Shown one piece after another: positions 18,841 through 27,273 of a DNA stretch of 64,000 bases. The stretch lies in NCBI GenBank assembly GCA_021568835.1, contig JAKGSH010000007.1, positions 1 through 64,000 on the forward strand. Direction: 5' to 3'. The notes beneath the pieces are model-generated. The model was not told the DNA's origin and searched no databases. It saw only the letters and a list, made by a program, of their open reading frames with translations. The translations under genes were made by a program, and so were the position numbers. Every line of letters starts with the position of its first letter. The first letter of the stretch is position 1. This DNA comes from Streptomyces sp. Tue 6430 (GTDB lineage: Bacteria; Actinomycetota; Actinomycetes; Streptomycetales; Streptomycetaceae).

Positions 18841-21694
18841 TCAGTGCTCCGCCGGCAGCCCCGTCACACGGAGCGCTGACACGCCACGGGCCGCGGCCGG
18901 TCCCTCGGCCCTGGTGGTGAGGACCGACAACAGGCCGTCCCAGGCCTCGAGGCGGCCCGCGTCCACGGCGGTGCGGTAGGCCTCGTGCGCCTCGACGAGG
19001 CGGCCGGCCTCCCGGTAGAGGGCGCCGAGCAGGGCGTACGCGTCCGTGTCTCCGCCCGCCGCGCCTGCGCGGTAGGCCTGCTCGGCCGCCGGCCTGTCGC
19101 CGACGTCCTCGCGGACCCGGCCCAGGGCTGTCCAGGCGTCCGTCGCACCCAGCGTGGTGGCCCGCTCCACGGCGCGCCGCGACCCGTCGCGGTCTCCGGC
19201 CCGCTCGCGGACACGGGCCAGCGCGGACCAGGCCGACGGGGAGCCGTGTTCGGCGGCGAGGTCGGCGGCCCGTTCCGCACCCGGTGGGTCGCCGGCGGTC
19301 TCGCGCGCCCTGGACAGCGAGATCCAGGCCTCGACGTCCCCGGAGCGGGCGGCCTCCGCCGCGGCGCGCTCCGCGCCGGCATCGTCGCCGCGCGCCCGGC
19401 GGACCGCCGACAGGGCGGTCCACGCGTCGCCGTCGCCCGCCTGTGCCGCCCGGGCCGCGGCGTCCTCGGCCGCGTCGCGGTCGTCATGCGCGTCGGCGAG
19501 CAGGGCGAGGTCGCGCCAGGCGGCGCTGACCCCGTGCGCGGCCGCCTGCCGGTGGGCGGCCCGCGCTCCCTCGGCGTCGCCGTCCCGCGTCCGCAGGAAC
19601 GCCAGTGCCGACCAGCCTTCGGCGGTACCGGCCCGCGCGCCTTCCTCGGCCGCGCGCAGGGCCGCCTCCCGGTCGTCGCGCGACCAGTGCAGACGCACCG
19701 ACTCCGCCCAGGCGGCCGTGACTCCCGCGGCTGCCGCGCGCGACGCGTGTCCGGCCGCCGCCGCGGTGTCGCCCGTGCCCGCCGCCAGGCGGGCCAGCCC
19801 CATGTGCGCCCAGGTGTCGCCGGCGGCGACCGCACGGGCGTACGCGTGTGCCGCCGACGGCGGGTCCCCGCACGCATGCGGCCGAGAACACCCCACACCA
19901 GCGGGTGCCCCGCGGCCACCGCCTCGTCCGCCACGGCGTCGGCTCCGGCCCGGTCCCCGCTCTCCTCGCGCAGCCGCGCCAGCGCGGCCCAGGCCCAGCC
20001 GTCCCCCAGTTCGGCCGCCCGCCGGTACGCGGCCTGCGCGCCGCCGCCCGCGTCCTCCCGTGCCACGGCGAGGGCCGCCCAGGCCGTCGCGCTCGGGCCG
20101 GCGGTCTCCTCTGCGGCGGCAGGGCTCGCCGTGGTGTCCAGGAGCACGGCCCAGGCCGCGCGCGCCCGTTCGCTGCCCAGCTCCACGGCCCGCTCGTACA
20201 GGACGACGGCTCCGGCGTAGCGTCGTCGCTCCTCGGCGGCCCGGCCCAGCGCAAAAGCGTCGTCGCCCGTTCTGGTCCACCGCCCGGCTTCCCAGAAGCC
20301 GGGCGGTGGCGCCCGGTGAGCGCGAACCCGGCGTACGTGCTGTTCGAGGTAGTCGTCCGGCCGGTAGCCGTCCGCCTTGCCGACTCCCGGCCCGTGGCGG
20401 TCGGCGATCAGTGCTGCGGGGCCGCTGTCCGGCGACGTCAGGGTGTCGATCGCGGTCTCGAACCAGTTCTCGCCCGCGGTGGCCCGGGCGGTGGAGTCCA
20501 TGAAGGCGACCGCCGCGTCCATCAGCAGGAGCGGCGGACCGCGCTGGTGTGGCCCAGGCGACGCACCTCGACGGCCGCGGTGAGTACGGCGTGCTCGGCC
20601 GCGGTGAACCAGTGATCGGGGCCGTCCTCCCAGTGCCGCACCAACTCCGGTCCGCAGGTGAGGTGCTGGAGGATCCGCCGGCCGGTACCGGCCGCTCGCA
20701 CGGCGGCGGCCATCCGCGGGTCCCGGGCCGCGGCCCGCCTGGTCGCGGGATGGTCCGCCGGCAGCAGTTCGGGCACGCGGACGGTGGCGTTCCGCCCGAC
20801 GATCAGAGAACGGACGTGGAAGTTCTCCTCCGGGTCGCCGCGGCCGGTGGCGGTCAGCCGCCGCAGGTGCTCGGGCCACATCGTGCCGATGACGGCGAGC
20901 GGCGCGATCCGGTCCAGCAGGTCACCCAGCGCCCGGGCGGCGGCCTCGCCGGACGCGCCGGTGACATAGCGCTGGGTCTCGTCGAGCCACAGCACGGTCC
21001 GCGCGTCGATGCCGTCCTCGTCGATCCAGCCGGTCAACTGGCGGGCGTCGGCGGGGTGCAGGACGGGCCAGTCCGGCAGTGTCTCCCTGACGGCTTCGTA
21101 GGCCGCGCGCGTCTTGCCCGTCGCGGAGCGCCCCACCAGCAGCGCGAACACGGTGCCGTCGGCCGCCGCCGCGTGGGCGAGGCGCCGGCGCAGCGTCGCG
21201 TCGTGCGGACGCTCGACGTACTCGGTCAGCGGCCCGCTCGCCGTCCCGTCGCTGCCGGGCGAGGGGCGCACCCCCAGTCCTACGGCGTCCCAGTGGGCGG
21301 CGGTGCGGAGCGCGACCGGGCGTTCCTGCTCGGCCCGCAGCCAGAGCGGATGCAGGTCCGCCGCCACGACGGCCGGGTCCGCACCCGCGCGCCGGGCCAG
21401 GGCCGACGCCAGTGCGAGCGTGTCCCGGAGCGATCCGGGTTCGGGCGAGCCCAGGAGCCCGAGGACCGTGGCCTCCGTCGTGTCCCCCTCCCCCGGCTCC
21501 CCCGGTCCCTGCGTCTCCGCCGTCATCGCGGCGAGTCGGGCGGGGGACGGCGTGCCGCCCGCGCGGTACAGGGCGTGGAGGCGTCGTTTCAAGGTGCGCA
21601 GTGCGCTCGGCGGGAGCCGAGGAGGTGTCAGGGGGCCCGTGCCGGCGGCGGGCCGAGGCGTCGTGTCCGGCTCGGGGACCTGCCCGCTCAGCAT
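18841..21694 (-). CDS. P-loop NTPase with eleven 32-residue helical repeats (two frameshifts)
   Basis: About 951 residues, last gene of a coupled run. ATG 21694 overlaps the stop of the double-STAS gene (ATGCTGA) and has AGGAGG upstream. Residues 28-60 are a short helical segment I cannot assign. Residues 165-370 are a P-loop domain with Walker A GRSATGKT (188-195) and Walker B VLWLDETQ (234-241). From about residue 550 to the end there are tandem repeats of exactly 32 residues, consensus G...AW.aLarvRe..GD..gAerA...A. TPRs are 34 and Sel1 repeats about 36 residues. One-base losses lie near 20540 and 19868. The layout resembles STAND-type signalling ATPases with a repeat sensor arm, but I do not recognise the family. 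Link to STAS partners suggests a phospho-switch-controlled ATPase. Confidence 0.78.
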
Positions 21695-22533
21695 CTGCCG
21701 CCTCCTGCGGGCCGGGCCTGTACGACTCGGTCGGGAACGCGTCTCCCGGCGGCGTCCGCGCCGTGGCGCCCCAGCCGCTCGACGACTCTCCCGACCGAGT
21801 CGTACAGGTCGAAGTGTCTGTTCGGAGCGGTGATGCGGAAGATCTTCCGCACTCGCTCCGACGTCACCACCAGGGTGACGTCACCGCCGCGAGCACGGGC
21901 CCGTACGAGCGTCCTGCGCAGCATGAGCAGTCCGGCCGAATCGATCAGGCCCAGTCCGGTCAGGTCCACGACCAGCAGGCACCGCCCCTGTCCGATCAGG
22001 TCGGCCGTGAGAGCGTGCATCGGCCGGGCGGTGTCGACGTTCAGGTCGTCGGTGTCGGGGTCGTTGCCGACCCGTACCACGCCGACGCTCTCGGACAGGT
22101 GCTCGTACGACAGAGGAGCAGGTGCCGGTCGCTCCGTGGGGCCGCCCCGGTCACCGGAGCCCGCCGACTGTTCCGGGCGGGCCAGGTGCTCGACGGCGCG
22201 GGCGACGGTGGGAAACACGAGGACGGCCTTCACCAGCCCCGTGACCCGCAGGATCTTCCCGATCCGCTCCTCGGTGAACACGAGCACCAGGGCGCCGCCC
22301 CGCGCCCGGCTGCGCGCCACCCCGCGGGTGATCTCGCCAAGGCCGGTGCTGTCCAGGTGGCCGGAGCGGCTCAGGTCGACGATCAGCCGGCTTCGCCCCT
22401 GTCGCAGCAGATCGAGCAGGGTGGCCCGGAGTACGGGCGCGCCGTACACGGTGACGTCCCCGGCGACGCGGATCACGGTGACGGCGTCCGACAGGTGCTC
22501 GTGGGTCACCTCGATCGGGTCGTGCGTCGTCAC
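21688..22533 (-). CDS. Double STAS-domain protein (anti-anti-sigma-like)
   Basis: 281 residues from GTG 22533, whose GTGA overlaps the stop of the upstream STAS gene. Two full STAS domains lie in tandem. The first (residues about 8-100) has VTVYGAPVLRATLLDLLRQG and phospho-site VDLSRSGHLDSTGLGEI. The second (about 130-245) has VVDLTGLGLIDSAGLLML. Both keep the Asp-Ser pair phosphorylated in SpoIIAA/RsbV proteins. Such proteins bind anti-sigma kinases when unphosphorylated. No kinase or sigma factor gene is adjacent. Instead the downstream coupled gene is a repeat NTPase. Two domains in one chain suggest bridging or avidity. Confidence 0.88.
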   Translation of the reverse strand: MTTHDPIEVTHEHLSDAVTVIRVAGDVTVYGAPVLRATLLDLLRQGRSRLIVDLSRSGHLDSTGLGEITRGVARSRARGGALVLVFTEERIGKILRVTGLVKAVLVFPTVARAVEHLARPEQSAGSGDRGGPTERPAPAPLSYEHLSESVGVVRVGNDPDTDDLNVDTARPMHALTADLIGQGRCLLVVDLTGLGLIDSAGLLMLRRTLVRARARGGDVTLVVTSERVRKIFRITAPNRHFDLYDSVGRVVERLGRHGADAAGRRVPDRVVQARPAGGGRC

Positions 22534-22907
22534 GGGGCGACCTCGGGGGGCTGGACGCGAGCGAGCGACTCGACGGCTTGCGGCACGGTGTCGGACAGGA
22601 CGAAGACGGCGTCGAGACCGGCCTTGGCCAGTGCCTCCCGGTGTTGCCGCATGCCGCAGACCAGCGCGATCGCGCCCCCACCGGTCCGGCACAGCTGGAG
22701 GCCGTGCATCAGCGCCGCCAGGTCGAAGCTCCACAGCTCCCCCATGTCGGCGAGGTCGAGGACGATCCGTACCCGCCCCTGCCGCGCCAGGTCCGCGATC
22801 AGGACCCGCAGCTGCCTGCCGTCGCGCGAATGCTGCACCGCGGCGGTCGGAGCCACCAGGGTGACCTCGTCCGTGAGATGTTCGACCGAGGCCAGGTGGT
22901 CGTCCAC
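22530..22907 (-). CDS. Single STAS-domain protein with altered phospho-site
   Basis: 125 residues from GTG 22907 with GGGGAG 5 bases upstream. The fold is STAS: VTLVAPTAAVQHSRDGRQLR, VRIVLDLADMGELWSFDLAA, LVCGMRQHREALAKAGLDAV. The usual Asp-Ser phospho-motif (DSxGL) reads WSFDL here: a Ser is kept but the preceding Asp is Trp. It may therefore escape the normal kinase or act as a constitutive partner. Its stop overlaps the start of the double-STAS gene by four bases, showing translational coupling. Confidence 0.82.
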   Translation of the reverse strand: MDDHLASVEHLTDEVTLVAPTAAVQHSRDGRQLRVLIADLARQGRVRIVLDLADMGELWSFDLAALMHGLQLCRTGGGAIALVCGMRQHREALAKAGLDAVFVLSDTVPQAVESLARVQPPEVAP

Positions 22908-23043
22908 GTACTCCCCGCTTCACAAAGGCGTTTGACAGCACATCAGCGTGCCACAGGAGTGGCGTCGCGTGCCGGGAGAACGCGTCGGCCCCGCGCCGGG
23001 TTCCGATGGCCGGGGAAGCGCCGGGACGGAGGGCGCCGCCCGG

Positions 23044-23655
23044 TCACTCCGTGCCGGTCAACGCGGTCCGGGCCGCGCTCAGGAACTCCCGATGGGCGAG
23101 GGCGTGACGCTCGGGCGGCTCGGACTCCGCGAGGGTCGTTTCGAGGGCCTCGGCGGCCACGGTGACGGTGTCGGGGCCCTCCAGCCGGATCACGTTGAGC
23201 GCTTCCCGGACGGCGGGCAGGGCCGCGCGGTACGCGTCCCGGTGTGCGGCCGCGTCCGTCGTGCCGGCCGCGTCCAGCCACCGGCGGCGCCGCTGGTGGG
23301 CCAGGTCGGCGCCGGCCAGAAAGGTGACGTACGCGGCCCGGCGCACCGTCCGCCGGGCCGCCAGCGCCTGGGCGTCGAGGGTCCGGGTGGCGACACTGAG
23401 CTGTGCCTCGGCCTGCAGGCGTCCGGCGTCCCACGCCGCGTCGGCCTGCCGACGCCCCGCCTCCCAGGCGGCCTCGGCCTGGCGCCGGCCGGCCGCCCAT
23501 GCCGCGTCCGCCTGACGGACCGCCGCGTCGACGGTGCTCTGCGCCTGGCGTCTGGCCGAAGCCAGTGTGAACCATCCCGTCACGGCGCCGCCGGCGACCG
23601 CGCCGGCCAGCGCGGAGCCGGCGGCGATCCACGCGGTGATCATCTCGTCGGCCAC
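23044..23655 (-). CDS. Membrane-anchored coiled-coil protein with 11-residue repeats
   Basis: GTG 23655 has GGGGGAG just upstream and gives 203 residues. ATG 23643 is an alternative. One N-terminal membrane helix (ITAWIAAGSALAGAVAGGAV) is followed by a coiled coil in which an 11-residue unit (QADAAWAAGRR, QAEAAWEAGRR, QADAAWDAGRL) is repeated three times. This hendecad pattern gives a slightly right-handed coil. The C-terminal 100 residues are helical and charged. It lies 136 bp upstream of the STAS genes on the same strand and could be the membrane end of that system. No family recognised. Confidence 0.65.
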   Translation of the reverse strand: MADEMITAWIAAGSALAGAVAGGAVTGWFTLASARRQAQSTVDAAVRQADAAWAAGRRQAEAAWEAGRRQADAAWDAGRLQAEAQLSVATRTLDAQALAARRTVRRAAYVTFLAGADLAHQRRRRWLDAAGTTDAAAHRDAYRAALPAVREALNVIRLEGPDTVTVAAEALETTLAESEPPERHALAHREFLSAARTALTGTE

Positions 23656-23716
23656 TCGCTCCCCCGGCCCGCTCGTCGTGACGGAGCGACAGTCTCCCAG
23701 AGAACCCCCTCGGGCC

Positions 23717-24072
23717 GCCGTGAGGAACGGCACGCCGATCAGCGTCTCGGCCGTCGCCCGGCAAGCCGGAGCCGATCGCGGCTCCCTCTGTCGTCACCGC
23801 GACCTGCTCGAAATCGTCCATGCGGCCGAACTCGAACCTGCACCCAGGACCCGGCCGTCGGCTCGCCGGTCAGCCGGGCATCGCTCCACGCCGACCTCGC
23901 CGACGCCCAGGCCCGCCGCACCCGCCTGGCTGTCCGCACACAGCAGTGGGAAAAGCGACTGTCACAGACGCCGGGAGCTCAGGCAGGGCAGGAGTCAGGG
24001 CCCGGAGTCCCAGCGGGCGTCGACGAGCTCCAGCGGAAGGTCACGAGGCTGGAGCAGCACAGCTCTGGACAG
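23717..24072 (+). pseudogene. Remnant of a DUF6262 / TnpC-like mobile-element gene
   Basis: Two frames joined near 23840 read AVRNGTPISVSAVARQAGAD, RGSLCRHRDLLEIVHAAELE, then VGSPVSRASLHADLADAQAR, RTRLAVRTQQWEKRLSQTPG and VDELQRKVTRLEQHSSGQ. This matches, from memory, the helix-turn-helix plus coiled-coil proteins encoded as the third gene of Tn554-like tyrosine-recombinase elements. No start codon or recombinase genes are present and the C-terminus is lost. It is a scar of a past mobile element. The G+C content here is visibly lower than in neighbouring genes. Confidence 0.55.
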
Positions 24073-24252
24073 ACGCGGCTGAGTCAAAGGCTGTGGCGGA
24101 ACGTCCGTCTGCTCTTCAGAAGCATGAACCGGATACCGGACGAGGGAGGGGGTGTGGAGGATGCCCGGCGTGATGTCCATCCGGCCGGCACCCGTTGGAG
24201 ACGGGGCGTATGCCGGATGGCTGGTGGCCCTTGTCGTTCCTAGCCTCGGGTC

Positions 24253-25427
24253 ATGATCTTTCGTCGTTTGCGGTTATCAGCCGCGGTGCTGGCGCTGGCT
24301 GTGTCATCCCTGCCGTCCGTTGCGGCCTCGGCCGCGCCGCGCCCGTCCGGCACGGCCTGGTCCGTGCAGCGTGACGCCGACGCGCTGCGGGACACCGGGG
24401 TCACCGGGGTGGCGGTCCGCCTGGAAACCTCGCGCGGGACGGTCACGGCCCGCTCCGGGGTGGGGGACCTGGTCACTCGCCGGCCGGTTCCGAAGGACGG
24501 CTACCTGCGTCTGGGCAGCACCACCAAGACGTTCGTCGCCACCGTCGTGCTGCAACTGGTGGGCGAAAAACGGATCTCCCTCGACCGGACGGTGGAGCAA
24601 CTGCTGCCCGGGGTCGTGTCCGGTGCGGGAAACGACGGCCGGACCATCACCCTCCGCGACCTGCTGCAGCACACCAGTGGCCTGTCCGACTACATCCATG
24701 ACGTCTTCCCCGACCCGGCGCCCAGACCTACTTCGCCAACCGGTGGCGGTCCTACGAACCCGAAGAGCTGGTGGACCTGGCCATGCGCCATGAACCCGCC
24801 TTCCCGGCAGGCACCGGTTGGGCGTACTCCAACACGAATTACGTGCTCATCGGAATGATCATCGAGAAGATCACAGGCCGTACCTGGGAACAGCAGGTCC
24901 ACGACCGCATCCTGCGCCCGCTCGGCCTGCGGCACACCGACACCCCCGGCACCCGGCCCTTCCTTCCGCATCCGCACACGGCCAACCACCAGCAGTTCAC
25001 CGCGGACGGCCCGATGGTCGACACCACGATCCCCTACCGTCCCTTCGACAGCGGGGCCGACGGCTCGATGACCGGCACAGCCCGCGACCTCAACCGCTTC
25101 TTCGCGGCGCTGACAGGTGGACAGTTGCTGAAGCCCGTCGAACTCGCTGCCATGCGGAACACCGTGCCGGTGCCGCAGGACAGCGGTCACCCGGAAGGCA
25201 CCGAAGACGGCCTGGGCCTGTTCTTCACTCCTCTGTCCTGCGGCGGCGGCTACCTCGGGCATGGAGGAAGCGGCTTCGGCTATGTCGTCCGGGCGGCGAG
25301 CACCACGGACGGTCGACGCACCATCACCGTCTCCGCACACAGCCGCTCCGCGGACCCGCAGACCACGGCCCGTCAGGAAGACGCACTGCGCGACCTCATC
25401 GACCACGCCCTGTGCCGCACCGCCTGA
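24253..25427 (+). CDS. Secreted serine hydrolase, beta-lactamase/DD-peptidase family S12 (one frameshift)
   Basis: About 391 residues. Signal peptide residues 1-28 (LRLSAAVLALAVSSLPSVAA). The active-site tetrad motif is STTK in LGSTTKTFVATVVLQLV, the second motif is YSN in GWAYSNTNYVLIG and the third is HGG in YLGHGGSGFGYVV. A one-base loss near 24720 splits the frame within the AQTYFANRWRSYEPEELV region. Family members hydrolyse peptidoglycan D-Ala-D-Ala or small esters/peptides outside the cell. Resemblance to the Streptomyces R61 DD-peptidase group is apparent but not specific. No partner genes. Confidence 0.88.
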
Positions 25428-25634
25428 ACACGCACTCGGCACCACGATGAGGCTCACCGGGTTCGTGCCGGGCCGGGCGACCGCCCGCGGGCGCGACGCC
25501 GGCGGAGGTGTCGGAGGCGCCCGACCGGCACGCGGTCCGGCGGTTCGGGTGACGGATCCGCCGAACGGTGCAACCATTCGGCCAAGCGGGCTGTCTCACC
25601 CGATAACAGTCACACGCACCTCTAGGGGGACACC

Positions 25635-26230
25635 ATGGCGCGAACCAGAACCATTTGGGTCACCGCCGCCGTCATGACGGCCACGCTCGGTGCGGCCGCG
25701 GTCCCGGCGCAGGCCGCGATGCCGACCGCCCCGGCCGCCGCCTCGCGCGCGGCCGTCGCCTGCCCCACCGGCTGGGGCAGTCTCGACAAGGCGTACACCG
25801 CCGGCACGGCGACCCCGGTGCGCAACGCGCGGACCGGACAGCACGACTGCTACGACCGGCTCGTCATCGACGTCCCGGGCGCGGCCGCCGGCGAACTCGG
25901 GTACTCGGTCCGTTACGTGGACCGCCTGTACCAGGACGGTTCCGGCCGTCTCATCCCGGTGGGCGGCGGGGCGATCCTGGAGGTGCGGGTGAGCGCGCCC
26001 GCCTACGACCCCGACACCGGCACCCCGACGTACCCCGCGCGTGCCGCCCAGCCGCTGCCCGGCGTGAACATCACCGGCTACCGGACCTTCCGCGACACCC
26101 GGTACGCCGGCAGCTTCGAGGGCGAGACGCAGATCGGGCTCGGGGTGCGGGCACGGCTGCCCTTCCGGGTGCAGCGGCTCGACGGCCACCTCGTCGTCGA
26201 CGTCGCCACGGCTGGACGGCCGCCCGCTGA
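25635..26230 (+). CDS. Secreted AMIN-like domain protein (one frameshift at the end)
   Basis: About 198 residues. ATG 25635 has GGGGGA upstream. Signal peptide to about residue 33 (VPAQAAMPTAPAAASRAAVA). The mature part, CPTGWGSLDKAYTAG, TGQHDCYDRLVIDVPGA, YVDRLYQDGSGRLIPVGGGA, ITGYRTFRDTRYAGSFEGET and LGVRARLPFRVQRLDGHLVV, matches the AMIN-like proteins of streptomycetes. Two Cys probably form a disulfide. With one base restored near 26207 the protein ends naturally HGWTAAR at 26230 instead of running on for 180 Arg-rich residues. AMIN domains bind cell-wall components. The exact role is unknown. Confidence 0.82.
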
Positions 26231-26242
26231 CGCGGGCCGCGG

Positions 26243-26273
26243 CCGCGGCCGCCGCCGTCGGGGGCGGCCGCGG
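26243..26273 (+). terminator. Hairpin terminator after the AMIN-like gene
   Basis: CCGCGGCCGCC and GGCGGCCGCGG form a perfect 11-bp stem with a 9-base loop, 12 bases after the repaired stop. Confidence 0.6.
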
Positions 26274-26367
26274 CGGTACGCCGACGACGGAGAACGTGAC
26301 ACGGGAGGGGTGCGCGCCCTCCGGAGCGGGCAGTACGCGCCGGTCCGCTCACGGCGTCGTGCGCGGC

Positions 26368-27117
26368 TCACACGGGAGTGGTACCCGGCAGCGCGTACTC
26401 GTCCCTGCGGCCGCACATCCCGAAGCCGCCGCGCCGGGCCGGCGCGGTCTCGTACGCGGTCGCGCCGGCGAGGTACGACGGCTCGCCGGCCGCCAGCGCG
26501 TCGAGCTGGGCGCCGGTGCGTTCGGCCGTGGCGAGCGCACCGGCCCGCCACAGCTCGCGCCACACCGGCACCTTCTCGCGCACCAGTGCGGCGGCGGCCC
26601 GCTGGAAGGCCAGGAGTGGTCGCGGGTCACCGGCGACGAGGGCCTTCCGCAGGTCGACGTACCCCTCGACCGCGAGGTCCCGGCGCCGGCGCGCGGCCGC
26701 GGCCGCCTCCGGGCCGGTTCCGGGCGGGAGCTCCGCGGCGGCCGCGTACCGGCGCGGATCGGCGAGCACCTCGGGCGGGAACGTGAAGACGGCGTCCCCG
26801 GCCTCGGGCAGGCCGCTGTTCTGCATCAGCACCGTGACGCGCAGGCCGCCGCCCTGCACCATCCGGTGCACGGTGCCCGGCGTGAACCAGGCCACCGATC
26901 CGGGCTCCAGGGGGACGTCCCGGTGGCCGTCGGGGCTCAGGGTCTGCACCGCTCCCCGGCCGCCGGTGACGACGTACGCCTCCGTGCACACCAGGTGCAG
27001 GTGCGGGCTGCCGCCGCAGACGCCGTCGGCGGCCTCCCAGTCGTACGCGGTCAGGTGGGACAGGCCGACGGCACCGGGCAGCGGGTGCGGCGGCGCGGAT
27101 CCGGACTCGCTCACCAC
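26368..27117 (-). CDS. Cupin-domain protein
   Basis: 249 residues from GTG 27117 (27114 also possible). The N-terminal 110 residues are a single cupin barrel: SPHLHLVCTEAYVVTGGRGA gives the HxHxxxxE-type metal ligands (His, His, Glu), and PGSVAWFTPGTVHRMVQGG the second motif with its His. The C-terminal 130 residues are helical and charged (RRRRDLAVEGYVDLRKALVA). Fusion of a sugar-isomerase-like cupin to a helical tail occurs in streptomycete proteins of unknown substrate. A LacI-type box lies 16 bp upstream (27133-27148), suggesting carbohydrate control. Confidence 0.8.
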   Translation of the reverse strand: MVSESGSAPPHPLPGAVGLSHLTAYDWEAADGVCGGSPHLHLVCTEAYVVTGGRGAVQTLSPDGHRDVPLEPGSVAWFTPGTVHRMVQGGGLRVTVLMQNSGLPEAGDAVFTFPPEVLADPRRYAAAAELPPGTGPEAAAAARRRRDLAVEGYVDLRKALVAGDPRPLLAFQRAAAALVREKVPVWRELWRAGALATAERTGAQLDALAAGEPSYLAGATAYETAPARRGGFGMCGRRDEYALPGTTPV

Positions 27118-27132
27118 GACGCACCCTTCACC

Positions 27133-27148
27133 GAGAAAGCGCTTGCTC
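27133..27148. promoter_or_regulatory. LacI-family-type operator before the cupin gene
   Basis: GAGAAAGC|GCTTGCTC is an 8+8 palindrome with one mismatch. It shares GAGAAAGCGCTT with the box at 598-613. It is 16 bp upstream of the start codon, where a repressor would block transcription. Confidence 0.5.
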
Positions 27149-27223
27149 CACGGCGAGACTAGGCCAGGGGGCGGGTGGGTACAAGGCCGCCCGTTCGACG
27201 CCGGTGCCGGCCCCGCGACACGC

Positions 27224-27260
27224 GTCGGCCGGCGAGGGCCCGGCGCCCTCGCCGGCCGAC
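27224..27260 (-). terminator. Strong terminator after the mannanase gene
   Basis: GTCGGCCGGCGAGGGC and GCCCTCGCCGGCCGAC form a perfect 16-bp stem with a 5-base loop, 13 bases beyond the stop codon. Confidence 0.85.
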
Positions 27261-27273
27261 GGCGACGGGTCGC

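Noticed and set aside
25635-26786. 383-residue version of the AMIN-like protein
   Set aside because: The last 180 residues are Arg/Pro-rich shadow sequence. One restored base gives the natural family ending at 26230.
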